Assembly (NCBI GenBank): GCA_012932295.1
Contig: JAAONU010000011.1
Coordinates: 41,294,352 to 41,358,351 of the forward strand
Length of the DNA stretch: 64,000 nt
Source: Cyclina sinensis
Taxonomy: Eukaryota > Mollusca > Bivalvia > Venerida > Veneridae
Reading direction: 5' to 3'
The position numbers were made by a program, and so were the translations under genes. The notes under the pieces are model-generated. The model made no database searches, was not told the origin of the DNA, and was given only the letters and a program-made list of their open reading frames with translations. Below, piece after piece: positions 47,042 to 59,416 of the stretch. Position 1 is the stretch's first letter, and the number at the start of each line of letters is the position of its first letter.

Positions 47042-47255
47042 TTAACCCTTAATGTGCTGGAACCGAAAGTGATTAGCCTTTGCCACCAGTATAGAGCCAG
47101 GTCAGCCTGCACATCTGTGCATTCTGACCAGGCTCTATACTGTTGGTAGCTCCATTTTTGTATTTTGATACTGAAATCCCTTAAACTTTGAATGGACTGT
47201 TCCAAATTCAAAGCTGGGCAAATCCATTACAAAATTTCAGCATGTTCAGCGTTAA
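47042..47255. mobile_element. MITE copy 2, 214 bp, in the 3' UTR of the nuclease gene
   Basis: Near-identical to 34547-34760, with the same hairpin arms (CAGTATAGAGCC / GGCTCTATACTG). It begins 47 bp after the nuclease stop codon and before the first AATAAA, so it would be transcribed within the 3' UTR and could fold as a stem-loop there. Confidence 0.88.
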
Positions 47256-47676
47256 GGTTCCTGTCCAAGTATAACCTAAGGTCTTATTCAGCTATAAAAG
47301 TAACTTACAGGTCATTTGCAGAGAAGATAATGCAGACAGATAGAAGTGGAAGCAAATTGATCATTTTATGCATTGTATTATATAGGATCTTTGAGGAAAA
47401 GTCTAAAGTTTCAATTTTTCTTGTAAAACCAACAGTAACACATGTTCATTTTAGAGTTAAGAAGATAGAACATGCAAATAAAAAGATAGATTTATTGCAT
47501 CAGGGCTTGTTACTAAGCTCGTTACGAGATACTGAGAATACTGCCAAACTGCAAGTGTTATATGGAATATGAAAGCTGTCTTGCCAAAGCGACTATGATC
47601 TGCTTACATGTAAGAATATGCGGACGTTTACTATTTTTGGAAATCGGTCAGTGTGAAAAGGTGACTAGTGCTATGA

Positions 47677-47682
47677 AATAAA
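47677..47682 (+). terminator. Candidate polyadenylation signal of the nuclease gene
   Basis: AATAAA lies about 680 bp after the stop codon and is followed within 30 bp by a T-run (TTTTTTTTTGC). No earlier canonical hexamer was noted between 46995 and this point. Confidence 0.5.
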
Positions 47683-50092
47683 GATGCAAATACAATTTTT
47701 TTTTTGCATCCTCCACCCGATTTGTTCTTAAGGTCTGTTTTTGTTTTGAAAGATTTTAAGATGTTAAGTTAAACTATTAGTTAACTTCATGTACTTTTTT
47801 GACATGGCTTAAAAAACTGTTAAAAGGGGCCTTAAGTGAAAGGGACTGGATTATGCTGCTAATGGTTCATTGTCCTTTGTAATTTGACAGGTTATTGAGC
47901 AAATGGTATGTTTTATTGAAGAATTATTTGAAAACGTTGCCATTGAGTTATTCAAACTGTTTTTATGTGCTGACCTGACGCAGAGACATCAAACTTGTAG
48001 CAGTTTTAAGGTGTATTCCTATATAAAACTCGACCTAAATTAAAGAGTCCAGCATTACATCCTATGTATACAAAGGCATCCCTAGTAATTGTGACGGTTA
48101 TAACTCGTTTCCTCAGTTTAAAACACTGCACTTTTATGTTAGATTTTTTTTTAAATGTTTAAGTTAGATTCAGAAAGATAAACTGCAGTCATATGAGAAC
48201 TTGAGGACCACTTTTACATTTTTTGTATAAAAGAGGTTTTATTTTTTGGTTTATCAAGTTTAATTGTTGATTTTAAGTGCTAATGGTATTAAAATGATTT
48301 TAGTTTGAACTAAGTGAAAGGGAGCATTAAAGCTCATTTTGGGGTCAGTTAGATAAAGACTTTCATTAATGGGGCTTCACTGATAGGTTTCTCAAGCTTC
48401 CATGTGGGTGGCAAAGATTTTTGATTTCAGGAACAAACATGCAGTATACAGATTATTGGACTGGTTATTTTTTTATTAGCTTTCTTAATGCAGAAACAGT
48501 CATAGCATCTTAATATCTTGACTATATTTTTGTTAGATAAATGTAAATAGTTCTGTTTAAGTAAGTTCATTCATTGTCGGCTATCTATGTGACTCACAGC
48601 CCCCAAGAAGAGTTTTGTAATTTCAGGTAGTAGTTGACTATCCAGGCTGTCTATAAAGAAATTTTTTTTATGCCACACACACAAATAGTTGAAGAATAAA
48701 ACATTGCTCGTGACCATATCTTAGCCTTCTCAAATCTTATTAATCACATTCTCTTCATTTGTCAAGGTCGTTCCATACTTGCTCAGGTGGGATCACTGAT
48801 CACTTACAAATGATCTCAAAATCATCTTACAATGTCACATACTACTTTGTCACTCTACCATTGGCATTTTCTTTTCATACAGATATGCTGTTGTTGGCTT
48901 ACCCATGTTCTTTTTTTCTTCACATCACTTTTTAAGTTTTTTTTTATTTGTTGCATTGTTTGACAATCAAAGACCTTTTTTGTTTCTGTAAGAATGCAGA
49001 TGTATATGTTCTGTCATTTTCTAGTCATTCATTAACTATATAGCAAAGATAATAGAAATAGTTTTCAACTGATTATACTTACAGTATCTACATACATACT
49101 TAGACTATTTGATGATTCTTTAAATTTGTAATTCCCTTCTACTAAATAGACATTGTTTAAGTTTTTAATGTGAATATACTACTTGTACTGACTGCAGAGG
49201 TACAGGGTAAGATCATTTGTGTCTTAATTTGTTTTGATCCAAATTCAGTTGGCATTTTGCCAAGAAAATAATTTGACCTAATTATGAAGTCATGGAAAAG
49301 ATCAAGGTCAAGTTAAGGTTACTAAAAAGGTCAATGTTAACATAGTTGTTGTTGCACCTTTATAATTAGTGATATTTTAGATTTTCAGTATTTTAGTAAA
49401 ACATTTTAGACAGTATTTTTTTGTCAGACAACTTTCTTTTGCAAAATAAGAGTTTCATAATTGTTATAAAGATTAGCACTAACAGATTTGAAGAAATATA
49501 TACATTTATTTTTATGCAGGCTTTATTTGTCTTTCTTACTTTCACACCTTGACAATAAAATACCTTGTGTTTTTTTCCAACTATTGTTATGTTCAGAGAG
49601 CTGTTTTGTTGTATTTTAATTTTGTAGGCTAAACTAAAGTTGTGACTTAGAGGCATCCTTTCAATGAACTCCCAAATTAGCTTCCCTGTCAGATGATGTC
49701 GAAATTAATTTCAAATGATGCGTGAAATTTGCATACATGACCAAATGCTCCATTGATGAGGATTTGTTTCTGCTCCATCTCTTGAAATCCCTTTGAGGGT
49801 TTCGTAAAGGTTAAAAAAAAATTGGTTGAAATATTATGATGGATAGAGCATACAATTTGGCTGGTTCTGTCAAGCGTCAAAAGAGATACTTTTCTAAGAG
49901 TCAGAGCTTACCATGACAGCGAAGTAAGTAGTCCTAACTATTTTAAAGTCCTTTTTAAGCTCTATACAAGTTACTCGGTAAGATACCTTTTCAAATTGTC
50001 ATTTCTAATGAGCCTGCTGGACGACGACGGTATTTCTGAATCGGCCTTTTCGGATTTTACACACCAATGAAAAATTACATTTAACCTTCGCT
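47683..50092. other. Intergenic AT-rich sequence
   Basis: No gene, splice-supported exon or structured repeat was recognised between the nuclease gene's presumed 3' end and the palindrome at 50093. Short open frames here lack any protein-family signature. Confidence 0.5.
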
Positions 50093-50565
50093 AGTTCAGG
50101 GTCTTTTGAAAGACCCTGGCTAGTTAAAGGGGCTGTGCTCCAGATGACAAAAAGAAGAAAGTTTTCTTGTATTATAAATTTCTTGTAATATTTATGACTA
50201 ATGCTTAAAAAATAACTTACTGACAAAAAATAAGTCAAATAATTACATTATAAATTGATTTTTTCCTTTTCAAAGTGCTATACCGTAACGCGACGGTATA
50301 ACTATATCGTATAAGATTTAAAGTAAATATCTGTAACATCACATGCGGCGATGGTGGTGACAGTAAAAGCGTTGAAAATATTTTGTTAACATGAGGGTCC
50401 AGAGTTCAAATCAGGCTGGAGCGAAAATAATTTTTTTTATTCTATTTTGATTTTTATAATCAGTTTTGAAGTAAAATATTATGTTGTTATAATCTCACGG
50501 CATCTAAATATATAATTTATGAAAAAATTTTTTTTATGTCAAATCTGGAGTACAGCCTCGTTAAA
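50093..50565. mobile_element. MITE-like element with adjoining perfect palindrome
   Basis: TTAAAGGGGCTGTGCTCCAG at 50124 is matched in inverted orientation by the right end near 50540-50565 (complement TTTTAACGAGGCTGTACTCCAG), giving terminal inverted repeats of about 25 bp around 440 bp. Inside, AGAGTTCAAATC near 50402 resembles a tRNA B box. At the left edge, CAGGGTCTTTTGAAAGACCCTG, extended by CTAG on both sides, forms a palindrome over about 50093-50124. No coding sequence. Confidence 0.65.
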
Positions 50566-51135
50566 ACAAATTTTGCGGGGAAAAAAGACAACGGGATGGT
50601 GATAAATGAACTAAAGCTGTAATCGGTTCATTAGCATGTAGCAATATAAACAGCTTTAAGTTAAAAGAAGGTCCGTATCCCTAGACATTCCTACTAGTAT
50701 TGTCTGGAGGTACGGATCCGTACCTCTAGACACTTCCTAACCGCATTATGTCACTCTGAAATCAACAGCGATTCTTCCTGAAAATTTCCAGCGGGAATTT
50801 CAGTAGATAGCCAGGCGTGTCTAGCTGGCAAGTGAGGAAGTAGCCAAACGAAACCTTGTCAAGCTGCTATGTAGCGCTTACTTCCCTTTAAATACTGCAA
50901 ATATTGAATTTGCTGCTAGTCCTCTATCTAGCTCCTACTAACCCGATGAAGAAATGCAGATTCCGACTGGAAAAGAACGCGTTAGTCCGAAAAAAGGTTT
51001 ATGAACGGAAGCAACGTAGCCTGGTATATGAATGTTCAATAAAGGAAACATTGTATTTGTCATAAATAAGTATAACGATGTTTTGATAAGGAAATATTAT
51101 TAATAAATGTGTATATATATTAGTTTACACCATAT

Positions 51136-51141
51136 TTTATT
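51136..51141 (-). terminator. Candidate polyadenylation signal of the GRDP-like gene
   Basis: AATAAA on the minus strand (TTTATT on the plus strand), about 240 bp past the stop codon at 51379. It is the nearest canonical hexamer I noted. Confidence 0.4.
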
Positions 51142-51378
51142 TGATGATACAGCAAGTTATATAATATATGAAAACATAACGAGAGAAATTAGAAGATTTT
51201 CGCAACGGGTACGAAAAAATATAAATATGTCACAGTCAAATATACGACATTCTTTTCTTGTTTTCATCACGAAAACCCTGTTCTACATGGGGTTTGAAAT
51301 TACCTGTTTAACTATTTCGACGATTGTAGAGACTTTTTATAGAACTAGGCACCGTTCCTATTTGTCTATAATATTTCA

Positions 51379-54300
51379 TTAATCGCAAAAACCTCCGCCA
51401 CTGTCCCCACTACCGCAAGCGTCATTACCCCCACCAAAGTCGCCGTCAGTTAAGAAATTACTTGCATCAAATGCAACAGCACTGGCTGACGTCGTATCGC
51501 CACTCCCAGATCCGGAATTGTCACTTCTAGAGCTACTTTTGTAGCCTTTGTAATCGCTAGAACACGCCCCTTTCCCACCCCCGCAGGTACTCGCACAGGC
51601 ATGGCCGCCACAGCCCCCACAACCTGCTCCAATAATCCCGGAGTCGAACTCGACACAGTTTCTATCGTCGCGACCACTACAGGCGCATCCATCACAGCCT
51701 GCATCATGATCGCCTTCTCCCAAAAGATTTTGCCATTCTCCGTCGCACTTCATCACATGCCCTCTAATAATAGCACACTGGTTACCATAGAGATTACTAA
51801 TAAAGTAATTCGTCGGAGTTGTGCGCAACAAACCGGCAGCCATTATAAAAGCAATTTCGTACGATGGGACTGGAGTGATGGACTTTTTCCCACGCATGTT
51901 TACTTCTGGTTCAATCGATTCTCCTTCCTTCCAACCTTTTGGTCTAGGGACACATAAAACGTGCAACAGTGCCACAGTAAACGCCAGGGCAATATTCTCT
52001 GCTGTTTCATTCGCGGTTGTGTCGATTTCAATTATCCTTCTAAGATCAACTTCACAAGAGTCCAGTTTGAATTTGTAAAACGGGTACGTAATTGAAGTAG
52101 TAATGTCCGAGGAAAATTTGTAGACCTTTGGCTGTCAAAGAGCCAGGACTTCCATATTCTGCTCTAAAACCTGAAACAGATATTATATAAATACCATATG
52201 GCTTTTGAGTGGGACAGTACATATTGTCAACCTGAGGAGAATACTGTCAACGGAGGCGAAGCCGAGAAGTTGCCAAAAGATTATGCATCTCCTAAATTGA
52301 CGGGGACATACTGCCATTCTGTTTGAGCTGTTGAACAATTCAGGTAAGTATTTGAAGCCAGTGCAAAAAGCTTTTTCTGTCTTTTTTTCATTTATCGACC
52401 AGTAATAAGTAAAACTGTTCATTTTAAAGATAGACTTTAATCAAATCTCATTTCAATAAGAACTTTTATACTTTTAATCTTTTACTATAATACGTTCAGC
52501 ATTATCATTATCAAAAATCAAAATAAATCTGCACGTGCTCAGTGGATAATTTGTCTCGTACAATAGGGATACTTACAACTGGTTCCCGCTTTGCCTCTTT
52601 TGAAACCTTGCCATCGGCCGGTAACCACTGCCCAATCTCCATAATCATTTTTTATAAGAACCGCCCTCTCCCCCTGTCTTGGATTTAGAGTGATGACGCC
52701 ATCGTCTACCTGCAAAAAATGTTTTCCAAACAATTTGAATTCATACGGAAAGATCTGTCAGTAATGTTTCCCTGTAGGTATCGTTCACTCAGCCGCTTCA
52801 TGTGTTCTTGATGCCATATGGCATCCATGGCAAAAATATCTCACACACAGAATAGAAATGGTCCAGAGGTCAGCTGCAAGGTACGTTCATAATGATTACC
52901 ACTATACAAGCAGTGTAACAAACATGATCAAAGAACTAAAATGGTCAACTTTAGAACAAAGGCGTAACCATGCCAGCCTGGTCATGCTACACAAAATAAA
53001 AAACAATCAGGTCAATGTTGATCACAATCATCTTACAAACACAAGAAACAGCAAATTCCTCATTCCACAATCAAAAACACAACATCACATGAACTCATTC
53101 TTCCCAAGGACTATACGACTCTGGAACGAATTACCGACCGAGATTAAGGCTACCCCAACTGTGCCAGCTTTTATCAGTGGACTAAACAAGTTTTATAGAT
53201 TTTAAAGTACTTAAAATAAATGTTTAAGTAAGATCTTCAGTTAAATCTTGTTTTCTTTGTTATTAACTTTTATAATTTTAAATGTTCCTGACATGCGCCT
53301 GCCTAGTATAGTCAGTATTGACTTTTGGCAGTATTAAGTTGAAGTTGATCGAATCTGCAGTCATGGATGCTCAAATATTCTGCCTCGTCAGCAAAATAAT
53401 ATCATTTCAATCACTTAGCAATTTACTAGAAGAAGTAGCCTAACTAAAATATCCATAGGACGGAGTTGACGTGGACATTCGGCGGCAGTGCTTGAATTTT
53501 GTGCTTTACAGGGTGGTAACATTTTAAAATTTAGTAGATCTTAATAACCTTGTACATGCCGTATAAAATTTATTTGTCACTTACTTGCGTTGGCAAGGGA
53601 AGCTGGTCAGAGGCTATTAGGTGAGCTATGGCGGCCATTTTGTCGTGGTAAAATACCTGTATCACTGACGTCATCAGAGAGGTGCTGTGAATGACCTTGA
53701 CTGTGAATTCTTCGACATCAGTGGCCCGATTTACAAATCTTAAGAAAGATTAAGACAAATGTTTATAATTAATACAACGAAAAGTTAAACGTTTATTTTA
53801 AAACGATGAGGTACAAGAATTCATTTTGAATACTGTATGCCTGTTTCATAATAAATTAGTCTCACAATAGGATGTAAAATAATAGAAAGTTGAAAAGCCG
53901 CCATATTTAAATGACAGACTCAATGTTATGTTCGAGACGACAAACAATAAAATGTTAATACGTCTTTCCAGAATCAATCATTAGAAATACACTTTATGTT
54001 CAGAGGTAACCTTTTCTTTTTGATCTTTATATTTTTCTGCTTTAACATACATTTTTGGTACAAAGTATTTTCTAAAGCAATTCTCAATCCAGTTCAACAT
54101 CTTGTATTACAGCCTGAACCTGTTCTGAAAGTGGGGAAATCGTGATGTACCTGTGGGTCGCTGTTTGACAAAAATTGTTTGCGCCTGATGGCCGTCTCTC
54201 TATATCAACTGGACCAAGCAATTGTTGAACATCTTCAGGTAAAAACCACTGTCTCAAAGGAACATACTTTCAGCAGAAGGGTAAGCTTCTTGCGAAGAAA

Positions 54301-55629
54301 CAGGTCTGCCTTTTTGCACTCAACTACAGAATAATTTCCCTCGATATCAACTGAAATGCTACTGCCAAGCGAAATTTGGGTTGAAATTCGTCTTTGAACA
54401 TTGGTGTCTATATTGTCACCATTGCTTATGAGGGACGGTATGTCCATTTCGCCAAAAGCTACAGGTACTTCAGATACAAAGCACGCTCTGCCTTTCCACT
54501 GATGAAATTCGAAACTAATTCCTTCAGTACATTTTGTGTCGAGCTCAAAACTCTCTACATCTGACCACACAAGTGCGTTTCCTTTTGAAGAAGAAGCAGT
54601 TTTGCGTGTTAATGAAAACAATATTCCACATACCTTACCACTTTTTGTACTCGACCCGCGCAGTAATATTTTATTTAATGATTTAACTGATCTTCCCGTT
54701 GGAAAAGTTAATGTCAACTTTTCGAAAGTAACTTTGTACTTTTTAGTACTAAACTTATATGCGTCCTCTTGGCTTATAGCTTTCAGACGTCCATTTGGCG
54801 GCTTACCTCTATACATCGCTCCAAACTGCGAGAAGTCTTCATCGTAGAAATGTTTCCAGTTTTCACTTGTTTGTTTGCCGGCGTTGTCAAGTTTAGAGCC
54901 ATCACTGCGGTCATTATCAGTGTCATCATGATTGAATAAATAACCAATGATTCTTACAGTATCCTCTTTGTATGCTACAGGGTTGAGCTGATGGGTATGC
55001 CATATTAAGTCTATATCATAGCAGGGTACCAGAAAATCTTGTGCCACTTTTGTCTTCATATACAAGAACTGTTTATATCGTAAAACACAACTTTCTAGGA
55101 ATTTGCTGTCCCTAAAATGTGGCAGTGAAACTTGGTAATAAAATGTCGCCTGCCTTTCTGCAGCTGCAACAATGTCATATGAAATTTTAGATTTAAGATT
55201 TTCACCTTCTTCTAGGTCAAGCGAGGCAGCAAAATCGATGTCAAATGGTACCTCGCATTCGTTATATTTCTGTAACCAGTATTCACGAGACTTGCTTCGC
55301 TGATCAAGTGCTTGTGACGAAGTGTACAAAGTATGGTTCACTGTTTTACCAACTACAGACTGGCAATCTACTTCATACGCCATTGGACTGAGCATGTGGC
55401 AGTGCCAAATCCACTCGATATCCAGCGGGGCAACGAGACATTCTCCCGGATGGTCGGCCGCAAGGGGAAGCCAGTACTTCTTGTACCTAAACAGAGCTCG
55501 CCTCAAAAATTTCGGATTCTTCAGTTCTGGTACTCGATCAACACTTTTCAAAAAGTCAAGATGGTTCACCGCCTGTTCGCATAAGCTGACGCCGAAAGAC
55601 AACGAGTTCGCTGCTTCTTTGTTTTCCAT
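51379..55629 (-). CDS. DUF1399 / glycine-rich domain-containing (GRDP-like) protein
   Basis: Minus-strand exons are 54151-55629 (ATG at 55629), 53585-53738, 52577-52709 and 51379-52170 (TAA at 51379-51381). They join in phase 2, 0 and 1 once two single-base insertions are allowed for, near 54250 (a TTTTT run) and near 52127 (an AAA run). The product is about 850 residues. Two DUF1399 hallmark repeats are clear: DIEWIWHCHMLSPMAY (about residue 70) and YDIDLIWHTHQLNPVAY (about residue 204). Exon 3 carries NPRQGERAVLIKNDYGDW and GRWQGFKRG; the last exon carries ENIALAFTVALLHVLCVP and ends in a roughly 80-residue tail rich in Cys, Gly and Ser. Arabidopsis GRDP1 and GRDP2 affect growth and stress responses; the biochemical role in animals is unknown to me. 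With the frameshifts read literally the protein would stop at about residue 464. Confidence 0.82.
52780..53205 (+). mobile_element. 5'-truncated non-LTR retrotransposon ORF2 tail in GRDP-like intron 2
   Basis: The plus-strand frame is open through IWHPWQKYLTHRIEMVQRSA, WSTLEQRRNHASLVMLHKI and SFFPRTIRLWNELP to the stop at 53205. These are the ordered landmarks of RTE/CR1-like ORF2 C-termini (VWdPhqkylixxiExVQRRAARFV, LxxRRxxxrlxxlyKi, SFFPRTIrxWNxLP). It sits antisense to the host gene, inside the intron between 52709 and 53585. Only the last part of ORF2 remains; no polymerase core is present. Confidence 0.9.
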
Positions 55630-57732
55630 ATTTTATTGTCCTATAAATCACATAAAAGAATTTGGAAAAGTGCCATAATCTTTTTTAGAAAAATGAAGAA
55701 AATATCATGACCTGACGTTACTTCGCTCGGACACAGGGTTCTCTCATTTTATTTCAATGTTCACTTGTACTCCATTAAGATTAAGTAAGTCATTTTCTGT
55801 CACAGACCTACGGTATGCAGTCTTAACATTTTTAATAGGAAGTCAGACCACGTTTACTAGATTACTAGATTTTTATGATGTTCACTTTGAAAATTTTGGA
55901 AATTGATGTATTAGAATGATTTCTATCCTAGAGCTGAGCACAATTGTTTGGCCATAATTTCGTCATATTACACTTCAGACTGAAAGAACAACAAAGAAGA
56001 AGTTTTCTTTGGACCAACAACCTCTGTGCGTGGGATGGGTAGGTGAAGGTGCGGGTATGATCGGAGCTATAAATCATCTTGAACCTTTTTTCTTTACTAT
56101 TAAGGCTGACCTGAAAAAATGTGTGTTTAGAATGTTCCGTCGAAGAAGTTTAGCGTTAGGTAGGTACATTTGTACACGTAGGTAGATTTTTTAAAGAAAC
56201 AAAATCAGTCTTCCCGAAACTCGGCGAAAACTTAAGTGGTCAGGAGGTCACACCATCATACTGATCCGAGAAAAAAAAATGACGGTAATTTTTATGTTTT
56301 CTCTCAAACACATAAATAGATGCACAAAAAAGTAACCACCAAAAGGTACAAAGTGCCCTTTGATTTTTGTCAAACCAAACACTGAAGACAAATTCTGTTA
56401 GACAGTGTAGACCTTTTTGCAGATTAGATTGTCTGTTAAATCAATATCGCATAGAAAGAAATATCTTTAGTATCAGACTGAATCACAGTTAATGAAATAA
56501 AATTGTCAACTTGTGGTGATATGCAGACAATACACATCAAGACTAATACAGGTAATCACCATTGATGGTGACACATTTTAAGAATAAGCAAACACATTTT
56601 GCCACTTTAATACACAGTACAATTATGTTAACACGAAAAAATCTATGTCAGGTGTACACACTGTTTACTTACTACACCATGCATATAATAAGCACATAAT
56701 CTCACAATAGTCTTAACCTGTCAAATGATCACAAAAATGTTAGTTAAATACCTGTGACGTTCATATATGTTTCACGGCATCTCATGACACGCCTCTACGA
56801 GCCAAATATTATAATCGTTCATTCGTTTTAAATCTTACTGTTTAAGATAAAAATAAATTTGAAATACTGAAAAGTTATAACATACTTTGAATTATTACTT
56901 GGCTATGCTTCATGTAAGTATATATATCCATCTAATAAATATAAAAGAAAACATTACATATGATATAAACATGAGTGTAATATCAGTTTAAGTATTTATA
57001 TATTGATTTCAGAATCTCTTATGATGTAAAACTGTAACACACTCACCTTGTCATTCAATACCCTTTTTATGCTATATACAGGTAATATCGACTTAACAGT
57101 ACCAGTAGCGAATTACTTCCCCTGGTATTTTGAAATGTATGGATATCAGTCGTTAATACGAAAGTATTTTGAGATTCACATAAAAACGAAGAACACAACA
57201 AAGCGATCAAACGACACAAAGTATCCTTTAAAGGAGTCTGTTCAGTCAGACTATTTGAGGATGATTTGGATTTTCCTGTATAATATATAGGCAAAGATTT
57301 CAGATATGAAAACACAATGGTCTTTTGAAAGAGATACATATAAACGGTTTTTTTTAAAAACATTAAATATGCGTTTAAAAATTGATTAACACACTAAATT
57401 TCTTCACATTTACACTGCCAAAAATACTTAAGTGCCTCTCGATTATTCTTGTAACATCTTTAAAGAAATGAAATAGCTTTATATTAAATGCAAGTCCAAT
57501 AGAGAAAGCAATCATTAGAGCTAAATGCTTTTCCATTGCATCAAATTCAATTTAGCAGATTAGAATATGCTGTTTTGCAGATTGGCTACAAGGAAAATTT
57601 GCTTTTAACAGAATCAAGACCGCTGTGTCTGATAGATTTATTGCCTTAAAGAGAATGAAATATTATCACAATGATTTCCGAACATGCCGTTCTTACCAAG
57701 AGAAGAAAATTGATGTAAACTCCTTTTTAAAA
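55630..57732. other. Intergenic sequence upstream of the GRDP-like gene
   Basis: It should contain the GRDP-like promoter and 5' UTR, but no clear TATA box or exon was placed. Small open frames near 57048-57363 on both strands overlap each other and show no family signature. Confidence 0.45.
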
Positions 57733-57956
57733 AAAAAAATTTAGTTTATACCAAATTTATTTTAGTTCGATTGTATAGGAAACTTTTAGCTTATAGACAC
57801 ACTCTCGAATCCGTTTCTGGAACGCACCAGTACTAAGCAATGAGTATAAAGTTTCTTGCTCAAGGAAACAACGGTTTGGCCCTGACTGGGTTTGAACCCG
57901 TGCGGCTAGCAATCCTTTGACTACTAGTCCGACGCGTTCACCACTCGGCCACGCCA
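57733..57956 (-). mobile_element. tRNA-headed SINE with a conserved central domain
   Basis: Minus strand, 5' to 3': a tRNA-like head (about 57879-57956) with A box TGGCCGAGTGGT and B box GGTTCAAACCC, then TTCCTTGAGCAAGAAACTTT and a CATTGCTTAGTACTGG segment, then an A-rich tail at about 57733. The head resembles tRNA-Ser/Leu, but its anticodon arm no longer pairs, so it is not a functional tRNA. The CTTGAGCAAGAAACTTTA block resembles the Nin-DC / Meta-type domain I recall from metazoan SINEs. No target duplication was resolved. Confidence 0.82.
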
Positions 57957-59416
57957 AAAAATTATTATTATGGTTTATAACGAAGAAAAATATACTTCAA
58001 CGGTTGAAAAAAGGAAGCAGTAAGTCAAAATAATAGTCTCCTCTTCCACCTGCAATATAATTATATATACAAGAAAAAGAATCCTACGAATAATCTAATC
58101 AATGAAAAGTATTGTAACATTTGGGGAAAACTTTGTCCGTTGCCAAACACGTGGTTTTAATAATACACAATTTTAAGTTTAAAAAGAAAGAAAAAAATCT
58201 TATAAAACCAGAATAGTTTAAACTAAAATAGATTATTGATATAACTTAAGATGCCTGAAGAAGTAATATGGAGAAAAGAATGAGTAAGTCATTAAAGTGG
58301 TCAGATTTTCTTATTATTTCTAAGACTGTATTGACTCGTCCAGGGATTTGTTTTCAGTAAATGAAGACTTGTTATTTGAGTCCTCAGCGAGAATAACTCT
58401 GTAACTATATTTGCAAAAATCTTTGAAAGATTACACGAAATAATTAGAGCAAATTTCAGGGGAAAATGCTTATTCCAAATCGCATTAGACCAGCTTTGTA
58501 ATGCAATTTTCTGATTTTGTTTTAAGGTTGTAAGATTTAATCATTTAGTTGATAAAGACGAGACCTGTCCTCGTCACGAGAGTGTAGATGATCTAGAAAG
58601 CATCGTATGTCAAAGAAAGTTCGTTCTGTATCCAGTCACAAAGTAAAATTGTCTGAGCAATTCATTTATTCCATAATTATTTTTTTTGAAAGACGACCTC
58701 AGATAACCTATTTCTATTCTTTGGCCATAAAGAAATACGGGTACTTCTGAAATGGCAAAGCATCTATGACAGGACATGAGTGATGCAAAAAAAATGATTG
58801 CCAGGCAACGCCGACTCTATAAGTCAGATCGGTTCATGAAATGATCTTACGAATTCAATCATCATCTAATTAAATTAAGATGTTTATGCTGTAGCCATAT
58901 AGCTACATTGGTTTCTTACATCGAAACTTGTGTCCTATTAATGTAATTTTTTAAATATTTAATTACAAACCATCATAATTATTTAATTGCCTTTGCATTC
59001 CTATAAAATGTATCTACATGCAATATCTACATGGTTGATAAACTGTGTTTCATGTTCTAAAATTATGCCGTACATGACTAAAATCTTACCTTAATCTATA
59101 CTGAAATGGGCTTTTTTCGCTCGATTTATTTTCTTTGCAAAACCTTTTTTTAAATACTCACGATGAAAACTGTATCTGATGTATTATATTATGTGAAATA
59201 TTTATTTAATGGATATTTGAAGTATTTGAAGTTTACATGGTTCTTATTGACTGAACCTAGTTTGTAAATTTCATCTTCATTTTGAATAGAGAATATGGTC
59301 ATAAAAATATATAGATAAAATCTTAATATAACAAATAGAAAAGGTAGTGACACTTATCCAGATATTTATACCTATTCCTTTCACAAAACTTCATTGTCGA
59401 GTTGCTTTAATTGGAG
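57957..59416. other. Upstream region of the P450 gene
   Basis: AT-rich, with no exon or repeat family recognised. It would hold the P450 promoter and 5' UTR; no specific regulatory element is clear enough to name. Confidence 0.45.

Noticed and set aside
51601..51957. 118-codon plus-strand frame
   Set aside because: Antisense shadow of the GRDP-like last exon, opened by its Gly/Cys codon bias.
57879..57956. Functional tRNA-Ser/Leu on the minus strand
   Set aside because: A and B boxes are good, but the anticodon stem does not pair and the sequence runs straight into a SINE body and A-rich tail.
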